Notes under the pieces: generated by a model | What the model saw: the letters and a program-made list of their open reading frames with translations, nothing else | Databases searched by the model: none | Told to the model about the DNA's origin: nothing | Translations under genes and position numbers: made by a program | Source of the DNA: DATIUV01 sp049322755 | GTDB lineage: Bacteria > Pseudomonadota > Gammaproteobacteria > Burkholderiales > UBA6910 | Assembly: GCA_049322755.1 (NCBI GenBank) | Contig: JBMOQX010000053.1 | Span: 177,803-241,802 of the forward strand | DNA length: 64,000 nucleotides | Direction: 5' to 3' | Shown here: positions 27,031 to 35,010 of the stretch, piece by piece | How positions within the stretch are numbered: the first letter of the stretch is position 1 | Layout: each line of letters begins with the position of its first letter

Positions 27031-27069
27031 CGGCGCCGCGGCCGCGAGCCTCCCGGCTCGGTGCGGCCC

Positions 27070-28230
27070 ATGACGGCAGCGACGGACGTCCCGGTGTCTT
27101 GGACGGACCGCAGCCTCCCTTGGCGGGACCGCCTGCTCGCGAGTCCCCGCTTCCGGCGTTGGGCGGCGGCGTTCCCGCTGACCCGCCCCATTGCCCGGCG
27201 CCGTGCCCGCGATCTGTTCGACCTCTGCGCCGGTTTCGTCTATTCCCAGATTTTGCTCGCTTGCGTCCGGCTGCGCCTGTTCGATGTCCTGGCCGAAGGT
27301 CCGCAGACCCGCGAGGCGCTGTCGCAGCGGTTCGCGCTGGCCCCGGACGCCACCGAGCGCCTGCTGGCGGCGGCGGTGGCGTTGCGCCTGGTGGCTCCCC
27401 GCGGCGCGGAGCGCTACGGCCTCGGGCCGCTGGGCGCCGCGTTGGTGGGCAACCCGGGCATTACCGCGATGGTGGAGCACCATGCGCTGCTCTACGCCGA
27501 TCTGCAGGATCCGGTGGCGCTGCTGCGCGGCGAGGGCGGGCCGACCGAGCTCGGCCGCTACTGGGCGTATGCCGCTGCCGGCGCGCCCGCGACGCTCGCG
27601 CGCGAGGAGGTGGCGGCCTACACCGCGCTGATGTCGGCGTCCCAGTCGCTGATCGCGGAGGAAGTGCTCGATGCGTATTCCCTCGCCGGCCACCGGCGCC
27701 TCCTGGACGTGGGCGGCGGGGATGGCACATTCCTGGCGGCCGCTGGCGCGCGCTGGCCGCACCTGAAGCTCCTGCTGTTCGACCTCCCGCCGGTGGCCGA
27801 GCGGGCCCGGGCGCGGTTTGCCCAGGCCGGCCTCGCCGACCGAGCCGAGGTGCTGGGCGGCGACTTCCGTGCCGACCGGCTGCCCCGCGGTGCCGACATC
27901 GTGTCCCTGGTGCGGGTCATCCATGACCACGATGACGACGTGGCATTGGCGCTGCTGCGGGCGGTGCACCGCGCACTGCCGCCGGCGGGGGTCCTGCTGC
28001 TGGCCGAGCCGATGGCCGGGACGCCGGGCGCAGAAACCGTCGGGGACGCGTATTTCGGCTTCTACCTGCTGGCGATGGGCAGCGGCCGTCCGCGGAGCCC
28101 GGAGCAGCTGGAGCAGATGCTGCGCGCCGCCGGGTTCGGGAGGGTGCGCCGCGTCGCCACGCGCATGCCGCTGCAGACCGGGGTCCTGGTGGCATCTCTC
28201 GGTCAGCCGGCGTGTGTTAATATAACTTGA
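27070..28230 (+). CDS. crtF: Hydroxyneurosporene O-methyltransferase CrtF
   Basis: 386 residues. It is a SAM-dependent plant-type O-methyltransferase: a winged-helix dimerisation domain at the N terminus, then LLDVGGGDGTFLAAAG (SAM motif I), LFDLPPVAERAR and SLVRVIHDHDDD. It methylates the 1-hydroxyl of demethylspheroidene or rhodopin-type carotenoids. ATG 27070 is used; a GTG at 27061 is possible. Its last codons are inside a perfect PpsR-type site serving bchC. Confidence 0.92.
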   Translation: MTAATDVPVSWTDRSLPWRDRLLASPRFRRWAAAFPLTRPIARRRARDLFDLCAGFVYSQILLACVRLRLFDVLAEGPQTREALSQRFALAPDATERLLAAAVALRLVAPRGAERYGLGPLGAALVGNPGITAMVEHHALLYADLQDPVALLRGEGGPTELGRYWAYAAAGAPATLAREEVAAYTALMSASQSLIAEEVLDAYSLAGHRRLLDVGGGDGTFLAAAGARWPHLKLLLFDLPPVAERARARFAQAGLADRAEVLGGDFRADRLPRGADIVSLVRVIHDHDDDVALALLRAVHRALPPAGVLLLAEPMAGTPGAETVGDAYFGFYLLAMGSGRPRSPEQLEQMLRAAGFGRVRRVATRMPLQTGVLVASLGQPACVNIT

Positions 28231-28232
28231 CA
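28215..28232. promoter_or_regulatory. PpsR/CrtJ operator and -35 element for bchC
   Basis: TGT (28215-28217), 12 bases, ACA (28230-28232) is a perfect consensus match lying across the crtF stop codon. A perfect TTGACA (28227-28232) overlaps it, but no convincing -10 stands at 16-18 bases. An internal promoter for bchCXYZ-puf inside the superoperon is therefore likely but its -10 is unclear. It is 31 bases from the bchC start. Confidence 0.65.
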
Positions 28233-28262
28233 ACAAAAAGAGTAATAGTAAACTGACACTAT

Positions 28263-29261
28263 ATGATGGCCGTGACTTCAGGCGGTACCGACCCCCCGGT
28301 GGTCGAACCCGGCGCGGGCGCGCTGACCACGCTTGCCGTGGTGGTGCAGGAGCCGGAGCGCCTGGTGCTGAGCCGGCTCGATCTGACGCCCCCGGGAGAC
28401 GAGGACGTCGTCGTTGACATCGACTGGAGCGGCATCAGTACCGGCACCGAGCGCCTGCTGTGGTCCGGGCGCATGCCGCCGTTCCCGGGCATGGGCTATC
28501 CGTTGGTTCCGGGTTACGAATCGGTGGGCCGGGTGGCTGCCGCCGGGCCGCGCGCCGGCCGGTTCGTGGGCGAGCGCGTGTTCGTGCCGGGGGCGCGCTG
28601 CTTCGGCGACGTGCGCGGCCTGTTCGGCGGCGCGGCGCGCCGGGTGGTGGTGCCGGGGACCAAGACGGTGCCGTTCGACGACCGGCTGGGCGAGCAGGGG
28701 GTGCTGCTGGCGCTGGCGGCGACCGCGCATCACGCCATCGCGGCGTCGGGCGCGAGGGCACCGGAACTCATCGTTGGCCACGGCGTCCTCGGCCGACTGC
28801 TGGCGCGGCTGGCGCTGGTCCACGGCAGCGACCCGATCGTTTGGGAAAGCAATCCGGCGCGGGCGGATGGCGCCGAAGGCTACCGCGTGGTGAACCCCGC
28901 CGACGATACCCGCCGCGACTACCGCGCCATCTACGACGTGAGCGGCGACGCCTCCCTGCTGGACCGCCTCATCGCGCGGCTCGCTCCCGGCGGCGAGATC
29001 GTGCTCGCCGGCTTCTACAGCGAGCCGCTCAATTTCGCGTTTCCCCCGGCGTTCCTGCGCGAGGCGCGCATCCGGGTCGCCGCCGAGTGGCGCGAGCCGG
29101 ACCTCGCCGCCGTGCGGGAACTGGCCGAAACCGGCCGCCTGTCGCTCGCCGGTCTCATCACCCATCGTTGCCAGGCGGACGCGGCGGACGCCGCCTATCG
29201 CACCGCATTCGGCGATCCCGCATGTCTCAAGATGATCCTCGACTGGAGAGCCTGCTCATGA
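28263..29261 (+). CDS. bchC: 3-hydroxyethyl bacteriochlorophyllide a dehydrogenase BchC
   Basis: A 332-residue medium-chain dehydrogenase/reductase. SGISTGTERLLWSGRMPPFPGMGYPLVPGYESVG is the family hallmark and VGHGVLGRLLARLA the nucleotide-binding turn. It oxidises the C3 hydroxyethyl group to acetyl in bacteriochlorophyllide a. Two adjacent ATGs (28263, 28266) can start it. The stop overlaps the bchX start (ATGA). Confidence 0.95.
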   Translation: MMAVTSGGTDPPVVEPGAGALTTLAVVVQEPERLVLSRLDLTPPGDEDVVVDIDWSGISTGTERLLWSGRMPPFPGMGYPLVPGYESVGRVAAAGPRAGRFVGERVFVPGARCFGDVRGLFGGAARRVVVPGTKTVPFDDRLGEQGVLLALAATAHHAIAASGARAPELIVGHGVLGRLLARLALVHGSDPIVWESNPARADGAEGYRVVNPADDTRRDYRAIYDVSGDASLLDRLIARLAPGGEIVLAGFYSEPLNFAFPPAFLREARIRVAAEWREPDLAAVRELAETGRLSLAGLITHRCQADAADAAYRTAFGDPACLKMILDWRACS

Positions 29262-30277
29262 CCACCTCCTGTACCACCGCCGTTCCCGTGCGCTTCGAGC
29301 GCGGCATGAAGGAGCGGCTGCGCGCCGAGGCCGCGGTGGAGCCCGACCCGGTCGCCACCGGTCCGGTCACCAAGACCACCCAGATCATCGCCATCTACGG
29401 CAAGGGCGGCATCGGCAAGAGCTTCACGCTCGCCAACCTCTCCTACATGATGGCGCAGCAGGGCAGGAAGGTGCTGCTGATCGGGTGCGACCCGAAGAGC
29501 GACACCACCTCGCTGCTGTTCGGCGGCCGCGCCTGCCCCACCATCATCGAGACCTCGTCGAAGAAAAAGCTCGCCGGCGAGCAGGTGGCGATCGGCGACG
29601 TCTGCTTCAAGCGCGACGGCGTGTTCGCGATGGAGCTGGGCGGGCCCGAGGTGGGCCGCGGCTGCGGTGGGCGCGGCATCATCCACGGTTTCGAAACCCT
29701 GGAGAAGCTGGGCTTCCACGACTGGGGCTTCGACTATGTGCTGCTGGACTTCCTCGGCGACGTCGTCTGCGGCGGCTTCGGCCTGCCGATCGCCCGCGAC
29801 ATGTGCCAGAAGGTCATCGTCGTCGGCTCCAACGACCTGCAGTCGCTCTACGTCGCCAACAACGTGTGCTCCGCGGTGGAGTACTTCCGCAAGCTGGGCG
29901 GCAACGTCGGCGTTGCCGGACTGGTGGTGAACAAGGACGATGCGACCGGCGAAGCGCAGGCGTTCGCGCAGGCCGTCGGCATCCCGGTGCTGGCCGCGAT
30001 TCCCGCCCACGAGGACATCCGCCGCAAGAGCGCCAACTACGAGATCATCGGCCGTCCCGGCACCCAGTGGGCGCCGCTGTTCGAGGAGCTGGCCACCAAC
30101 GTCGCCGACGCGCCGCCGGTGCATCCCAGGCCGCTGTCCCAGGACGGCCTTCTCGGGCTGTTCTCCGGCGAGTCGGTGGGCCGCGACGTGGTGCTGGACC
30201 CGGCGACGATGGAAGACATGTGCGGGTCCGCGGTGATCCGGAAACCCACGCTCGAAGTCGTCTACGACACCGTGTAG
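29258..30277 (+). CDS. bchX: Chlorophyllide reductase iron protein BchX
   Basis: 339 residues. It is a nitrogenase-Fe-protein-like ATPase with IYGKGGIGKSFTLANLSY (P-loop near residues 47-55), GCDPKSDTTS, and cysteines for the bridging [4Fe-4S] cluster in GRGCGGRG and GDVVCGGFGLP. As a dimer it feeds electrons to BchYZ to reduce chlorophyllide ring B. The start overlaps the bchC stop. Confidence 0.97.
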   Translation: MTTSCTTAVPVRFERGMKERLRAEAAVEPDPVATGPVTKTTQIIAIYGKGGIGKSFTLANLSYMMAQQGRKVLLIGCDPKSDTTSLLFGGRACPTIIETSSKKKLAGEQVAIGDVCFKRDGVFAMELGGPEVGRGCGGRGIIHGFETLEKLGFHDWGFDYVLLDFLGDVVCGGFGLPIARDMCQKVIVVGSNDLQSLYVANNVCSAVEYFRKLGGNVGVAGLVVNKDDATGEAQAFAQAVGIPVLAAIPAHEDIRRKSANYEIIGRPGTQWAPLFEELATNVADAPPVHPRPLSQDGLLGLFSGESVGRDVVLDPATMEDMCGSAVIRKPTLEVVYDTV

Positions 30278-30302
30278 CCCGGCCGCCGCGAAACCCAGCG
30301 CC

Positions 30303-31937
30303 ATGTCCGCGACCCCGACCCCTTCCCGCCCCGACGCCGAGCGCGCCGGTGGCGAAGTGGTGTACGACGCCGCCGCGGCAGCGCCGATGGCCAACGACGC
30401 GCCGTCCCGCTCGGATGAGGACCGCACCATCCCCATCGCCAGCGCGGCTGCGCTCCAGGGCGACGGCGTGGGGTGTCATGCCGGCAGGGACGAGATGCTG
30501 GCGGCGGCGAAGGCAGCCGGCCAGAGCGAGACGCTGGAGCGCTACGCGGCCGACTATCCCGTCGGGCCCCACGACCAGCCCCAGTCCATGTGTCCGGCGT
30601 TCGGCTCGCTGCGCGTCGGCCTGCGCATGCGCCGCACGGCCACGGTGCTGTCGGGCTCGGCGTGCTGCGTCTACGGCCTCACGTTCACGTCCCATTTCTA
30701 CGGCGCGCGCCGCACGGTCGGCTACGTTCCGTTCAATTCCGAGACGCTGGTGACGGGCAAGCTGTTCGAGGACATCCGCGACGCGGTCTACCAGCTCGCC
30801 GATCCCGAGAAGTACGACGCGGTGGTGATCACCAACCTGTGCGTGCCCACCGCTTCCGGCGTGCCGCTGCGGCTGCTGCCGAAAGAGATCAACGGCGTGC
30901 GCATCATCGGCATCGACGTGCCCGGCTTCGGCGTGCCGACCCACGCCGAGGCCAAGGACGTGCTGGCCGGCGCGATGCTCAAGTACGCGCGTATAGAAGC
31001 CGAGCTGGGGCCGGTGCAGGCGCCGCGCGGCGGCCGCGGCGACAAGCCCGCCGTCACCCTGCTGGGCGAGATGTTCCCGGCCGACCCGGTGGGTATCGGC
31101 CGCCTGCTGGAGCCGCTGGGGCTGGCGGCGGGCCCGGTGGTGCCGACGCGCGAGTGGCGCGAGCTCTACGCCGCGCTCGACTGTGCGGCGGTGGCGGCGA
31201 TCCATCCGTTCTACATCGCGGCGGTGCGCGAGTTCGAGGCGGCCGGACGGCCGGTGGTGGGCTCGGCGCCGGTGGGCCACGACGGCACCGCCGCCTGGCT
31301 GGACGCCATCGGTGGCGCCTGCGGCGTCGCGAAAGCGAAGGTGGACGCCGCCAAGAACAGCCTGCTGCCCGCGGTCCGCGGCGCCTTGGCGCAGATGCCG
31401 ATCCAGGGCCGCATCACGCTCTCCGGCTACGAAGGCTCGGAGCTGCTGGTAGCGCGCCTGCTCAAGGAAAGCGGCGCCGACGTGCGCTACGCCGGCACCG
31501 CGTGCCCGCGCACGCGCTGGTCCGATGCCGACCGGGAATGGCTGGAGGCGCGCGGCGTGCGCGTCCAGTTCCGCGCGTCGCTGGAGCAGGACCTGGCGGC
31601 GTTGGAGGAATTCGAGCCCGATCTCGCCATCGGCACCACGCCGGTGGTGCAGAAGGCGAAGCAGAAGGCGATTCCCGCGCTCTATTTCACCAACCTGATC
31701 TCGGCGCGCCCGCTCATGGGCCCGGCCGGCGCCGGCTCGCTGGCCCAGGTGGTGAACGCCGCGCTTGGCAACAAGGATCGCTTTGACGCGATGAAAACGT
31801 TCTTTGCCGGCGTCGGCGAAGGGCATGCCGCCGGCGTGTGGGAAGACGTGCCGCACGAGCGCCCGGAATTCCGCGAGCAGTACCGCAGGAAACTCGAGAA
31901 GCAGGCCCGGCAGCGCAAGGCGGAGGAGATGATCTGA
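30303..31937 (+). CDS. bchY: Chlorophyllide reductase subunit Y
   Basis: 544 residues, NifD-like. Candidate cluster ligands are C97 (SMCPAFGSLR), C121/C122 (SGSACCVYG) and the Cys in VVITNLCVPTASG. The first 55 residues are Ala/Asp-rich and unusual for the family's core, so the real start could be internal. With BchZ it forms the catalytic heterotetramer. The stop overlaps the bchZ ATG by one base (TGATG). Confidence 0.96.
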   Translation: MSATPTPSRPDAERAGGEVVYDAAAAAPMANDAPSRSDEDRTIPIASAAALQGDGVGCHAGRDEMLAAAKAAGQSETLERYAADYPVGPHDQPQSMCPAFGSLRVGLRMRRTATVLSGSACCVYGLTFTSHFYGARRTVGYVPFNSETLVTGKLFEDIRDAVYQLADPEKYDAVVITNLCVPTASGVPLRLLPKEINGVRIIGIDVPGFGVPTHAEAKDVLAGAMLKYARIEAELGPVQAPRGGRGDKPAVTLLGEMFPADPVGIGRLLEPLGLAAGPVVPTREWRELYAALDCAAVAAIHPFYIAAVREFEAAGRPVVGSAPVGHDGTAAWLDAIGGACGVAKAKVDAAKNSLLPAVRGALAQMPIQGRITLSGYEGSELLVARLLKESGADVRYAGTACPRTRWSDADREWLEARGVRVQFRASLEQDLAALEEFEPDLAIGTTPVVQKAKQKAIPALYFTNLISARPLMGPAGAGSLAQVVNAALGNKDRFDAMKTFFAGVGEGHAAGVWEDVPHERPEFREQYRRKLEKQARQRKAEEMI

Positions 31938-33388
31938 TGCTGGTGCTGGATCACGATCGCGCGGGCGGCTATTGGGGGGCGGTGTACGTGTTCACCGCCA
32001 TCAAGGGCCTGCAGGTCATGATCGACGGCCCGGTGGGCTGCGAAAACCTGCCGGTGACCTCGGTGCTGCACTACACCGACGCGCTGCCCCCGCACGAGCT
32101 GCCGATCGTGGTGACCGGGCTCGGGGAGGAGGAACTCGGCCAGCACGGCACCGAGGGCGCCATGCGCCGCGCCCACAGGACGCTGGATCCGGACCTGCCG
32201 GCGGTGGTGGTGACCGGCTCGATCGCCGAGATGATCGGCGGCGGCGTCACGCCGGAAGGCACCAACATCAAGCGCTTCCTGCCGCGCACCATCGACGAGG
32301 ACCAGTGGCAGAGCGCCAACCGCGCGATGTACTGGCTGTGGACCGAGTACGGGTTGAAGAAAGTGCCGCTGCCGAAAGCGCGCAAGGAAGGCGAGACGCC
32401 GCGCGTCAACATCATCGGTCCCAGCTACGGCTACTTCAACACCTGGTCGGACCTGGCCGAGATCCGCCGGCTGGTGGAGGGCATCGGCGCCGAGATCAAC
32501 ATGGTGTTCCCGCTTGGCAGCCATCTGGCCGACGTGCCCAAGCTGGCCAACGCGGAGGTCAACGTCTGCATGTATCGCGAGTTCGGCCGCATGCTGTGCG
32601 AGGCGCTCGACCGGCCTTACCTGCAGGCGCCGCTGGGTCTGCATTCGACGACGAAGTTCCTGCGTGCGCTGGGCGAGCTGCTGGGACTCGACCCCGAGCC
32701 CTTCATCGAGCGCGAGAAGCACACCACGATCAAGCCGCTGTGGGACCTGTGGCGCTCGGTGACCCAGGACTTCTTCGGCACCGCGAGCTTCGCCATCGTC
32801 GCCAACGAAACCCACGCCCGCGGCATCCGCAATTTCCTGGAAACCGAGATGGGCCTGCCGTGCACCTTCAGCTTCGCGCGCCGTGCCGGCGTCAAGCCGG
32901 ACAATGACGCGGTGCGCCGGGCGGTGCGGGAGAAGACCCCGCTGATCCTGTTCGGTTCCTACAACGAGCGCATGTACCTGGCGGAAATCGGGTCGCGCGC
33001 CATGTACATCCCGGCATCGTTTCCCGGCGCCGTTATCCGGCGCCACACCGGCACCCCGTTCATGGGCTACGCCGGTGCCACTTTCCTGGTGCAGGAAGTG
33101 TGCAACGCGCTGTTCGACGCGCTGTTCCACATCCTGCCGCTGGCCACCGACCTGGACCAGGTGGAAGCGACGCCGTCGCGCCTGCACCGCGAGCTGCCGT
33201 GGGCCGACGCGGCCAAGGCCGCGCTGGACCGGATGGTGGATGCCTACCCGGTGCTGATCCGCATTTCGGCGGCCAAGCGCCTGCGCGACGCGGCCGAGCG
33301 CGACGCCCGCGCGGCGGGCGAGGAGCGGGTCAGCGCAGCGCGCGTTGCGCGCTCGCACGCGGCGCTGGCAGGAGGGCGGGCCGCATGA
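31937..33388 (+). CDS. bchZ: Chlorophyllide reductase subunit Z
   Basis: 483 residues, NifK-like. MLVLDHDRAGGYWGAVYVFTAIKGLQVMIDGPVGCENLPVTS at the start contains the cluster Cys of the family (given here as the family's N-terminal signature; key residue C in VGCEN). IIGPSYGYFNTWSDLAEIRR and the C-terminal proto-chlorophyllide-reductase-like helical tail fit BchZ. ATG at 31937 overlaps the bchY stop. It is followed 205 bases later by pufB, with no recognisable pufQ. Confidence 0.96.
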   Translation: MLVLDHDRAGGYWGAVYVFTAIKGLQVMIDGPVGCENLPVTSVLHYTDALPPHELPIVVTGLGEEELGQHGTEGAMRRAHRTLDPDLPAVVVTGSIAEMIGGGVTPEGTNIKRFLPRTIDEDQWQSANRAMYWLWTEYGLKKVPLPKARKEGETPRVNIIGPSYGYFNTWSDLAEIRRLVEGIGAEINMVFPLGSHLADVPKLANAEVNVCMYREFGRMLCEALDRPYLQAPLGLHSTTKFLRALGELLGLDPEPFIEREKHTTIKPLWDLWRSVTQDFFGTASFAIVANETHARGIRNFLETEMGLPCTFSFARRAGVKPDNDAVRRAVREKTPLILFGSYNERMYLAEIGSRAMYIPASFPGAVIRRHTGTPFMGYAGATFLVQEVCNALFDALFHILPLATDLDQVEATPSRLHRELPWADAAKAALDRMVDAYPVLIRISAAKRLRDAAERDARAAGEERVSAARVARSHAALAGGRAA

Positions 33389-33588
33389 GTCAAACGGTCC
33401 GCACGCCGGCCGTACCGAACGATGTCCGTGGATGCGTCACGCCCGCCGCGCGGGCGGCGGAACGCCGCGGGCCCAGATTATCGTCCCGGTCGCTCCGGGC
33501 GGTAAGCACGCCGTGGCGCTGTTCGCCACGGCGATCCCAGCCGCGCGGGACGCGCGCGTTAACGGCCGAAAGGCAATTCCGGAGGTGA
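33385..33588 (+). other. bchZ-pufB gap: doubtful basic ORF, no recognisable pufQ
   Basis: In Rhodobacter this position holds pufQ, which encodes a one-helix membrane protein. Here a 67-codon frame starts ATGA-coupled to the bchZ stop, but its product is Arg-rich (RRGPRLSSRS, SPRRSQPRG) with no hydrophobic helix, so it is not PufQ. It may be a chance frame. The same stretch holds a strong 10-bp hairpin (33509-33533) and the pufB ribosome-binding site GGAGGTGA. Confidence 0.25.
33509..33533 (+). other. Strong hairpin in the pufB leader
   Basis: CGCCGTGGCG (33509-33518) and CGCCACGGCG (33524-33533) form a perfect 10-bp stem with loop CTGTT, ending 60 bases before the pufB ATG. No T-run follows, so it is probably a processing or 5'-stabilising structure of the puf mRNA and not a terminator. 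In Rhodobacter, stem-loops around pufBA set mRNA half-life. Confidence 0.6.
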
Positions 33589-33593
33589 TCTTT

Positions 33594-33812
33594 ATGGCTG
33601 ATGACAAATCGCTGTCGGGCCTCAGTGACAACGAGGCAAAGGAATTCCACAGCATCTTCATGATGAGCTTCATCGTGTTTACGGTGATCGCCATCATCGC
33701 CCACATCCTGGCGTGGAACTGGCGGCCCTGGCTGCCGGGGGCCGAAGGCTACACGTCCATGATCGATGGCGTGAAAGCGGCGGTTAATTCTTTCATGCCC
33801 TACATCGTGTAA
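33594..33812 (+). CDS. pufB: Light-harvesting LH1 beta chain PufB
   Basis: 72 residues, one membrane helix. SGLSDNEAKEFHSIFM (N-terminal His) and the bacteriochlorophyll-ligating His in IIAHILAWNWRPWLPG are visible. After the WRPW motif it carries about 23 extra residues (GAEGYTSMIDGV...), longer than the classic 48-50 residue beta chains. It pairs with PufA in the LH1 ring. Excellent GGAGGTGA ribosome-binding site. Confidence 0.96.
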   Translation: MADDKSLSGLSDNEAKEFHSIFMMSFIVFTVIAIIAHILAWNWRPWLPGAEGYTSMIDGVKAAVNSFMPYIV

Positions 33813-33824
33813 GGAGGATAGAAC

Positions 33825-34052
33825 ATGTGGCGAATCTGGCTTCTCTTCGATCCGCGCAGAACGCTGGTGGCTTTGTTCACCTTCCTGTTCGTGCTGGCGC
33901 TGCTGATCCATTTCATTCTGCTCAGCACCGACCGGTTCAACTGGCTGGAAGGTCCGACCAAGGCGCGGCCGGCTGCGGCGAAGAAGATGTCTCAACTCGC
34001 GCCGGCACCGGCAGCACCGGTGGCCAGGGTCGCGCAGGCGAGCACGAACTAG
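33825..34052 (+). CDS. pufA: Light-harvesting LH1 alpha chain PufA
   Basis: 75 residues. MWRIWLLFDPRRTLVALFTF leads into the membrane helix with the ligand His in LLIHFILLSTDRFNWLEG, as in LH1 alpha. The C-terminal tail (about 28 residues) is Ala/Pro-rich (APAPAAPVARVAQ). An AAGGAGG site lies upstream. It is 12 bases after pufB and followed by an intercistronic stem-loop before pufL. Confidence 0.96.
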   Translation: MWRIWLLFDPRRTLVALFTFLFVLALLIHFILLSTDRFNWLEGPTKARPAAAKKMSQLAPAPAAPVARVAQASTN

Positions 34053-34072
34053 CGGCGCTCGCCGCCGACGAC

Positions 34073-34106
34073 GGACGAGGTTCGGGCGTCGCGCCCGGCC
34101 CCGTCC
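34073..34106 (+). other. Intercistronic stem-loop between pufA and pufL
   Basis: Inner perfect stem CGGGCG (34083-34088)/CGCCCG (34092-34097) with loop TCG is extended by GGACGAGG (34073-34080)/CCCCGTCC (34099-34106) with one mismatch. In Rhodobacter a stem-loop at this place protects pufBA mRNA from 3' decay and sets the LH1-to-reaction-centre ratio. The same role is inferred here by position. Confidence 0.6.
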
Positions 34107-34168
34107 GCCGCCGGGAGTACCAACAGGAGGCGGCCCGCGACGGGGCTTGCGACCGGAGGATCTGACCA

Positions 34169-34993
34169 ATGTCCATGCTCAGTTTTGAAAGGAAGTACCG
34201 CGTGCGCGGCGGAACATTGCTGGGGGGCGATCTATTCGACTTCTGGGTGGGGCCGTTCTACGTCGGTTTCTTCGGGGTGACCACCGTCTTCTTCGCGGTC
34301 CTGGGCACGGCCCTGATCGTCTACGGCGCGGCCCTCGGGCCCACCTGGAACCTCTGGCAGATCAGCATCGCGCCGCCGGACCTGAGCTACGGACTGGCGC
34401 TGGCACCGCTCAAGGAAGGCGGACTCTGGCAGCTCATCACGGTTTGTGCCATCGGCGCCTTCGTCTCGTGGGCGCTGAGGGAGGCGGAGATCTGCCGCAA
34501 GCTCGGTATGGGCTATCACGTGCCGGTAGCCTTCGGCGTGGCGATCTTCGCCTACGTCACCCTGGTGGTGTTCCGCCCGCTGCTGCTGGGCGCCTGGGGC
34601 CACGGCTTTCCGTACGGAATTTTCAGTCACCTGGACTGGGTGTCCAACGTCGGCTACCAGTACCTGCACTTCCACTACAACCCGGCGCATATGATCGCGG
34701 TGTCGTTCTTCTTCACCACGACGCTGGCCCTGGCGCTGCACGGCTCCCTGGTGCTGTCGGCGGCCAATCCGAAGGATGGCGAGCCGGTGAAGACCGCCGA
34801 GCACGAGAACGGCTATTTCCGGGATTTCATCGGCTACTCGATCGGCACGCTGGGCATCCACCGGCTGGGGCTGTTCCTGGCCCTGTCGGCCGGTTTCTGG
34901 AGCGCGGTGTGCATCATCCTCAGCGGCCCGTTCTGGACGCGCGGATGGCCCGAGTGGTGGAACTGGTGGCTTGAGCTGCCGATCTGGCGCTAA
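34169..34993 (+). CDS. pufL: Reaction centre L subunit PufL
   Basis: 274 residues with five membrane helices. FERKYRVRGGTLLGGDLFDFWVGPFYVGFFG is the conserved N terminus. YQYLHFHYNPAHM carries the special-pair His region, and AEHENGYFRDFIGYSIGTLGIHRLG holds the Glu/His of the QB and iron sites. It binds the photochemical pigments with PufM. Strong GGAGGATC ribosome-binding site. It is 17 bases before pufM. Confidence 0.98.
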   Translation: MSMLSFERKYRVRGGTLLGGDLFDFWVGPFYVGFFGVTTVFFAVLGTALIVYGAALGPTWNLWQISIAPPDLSYGLALAPLKEGGLWQLITVCAIGAFVSWALREAEICRKLGMGYHVPVAFGVAIFAYVTLVVFRPLLLGAWGHGFPYGIFSHLDWVSNVGYQYLHFHYNPAHMIAVSFFFTTTLALALHGSLVLSAANPKDGEPVKTAEHENGYFRDFIGYSIGTLGIHRLGLFLALSAGFWSAVCIILSGPFWTRGWPEWWNWWLELPIWR

Positions 34994-35010
34994 CGCGGGG
35001 AGGGACAAAA

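Noticed and set aside
33385..33588. ATGA-coupled frame after bchZ as a possible pufQ
   Set aside because: The product is Arg-rich with no membrane helix, unlike PufQ; listed only as a doubtful region.
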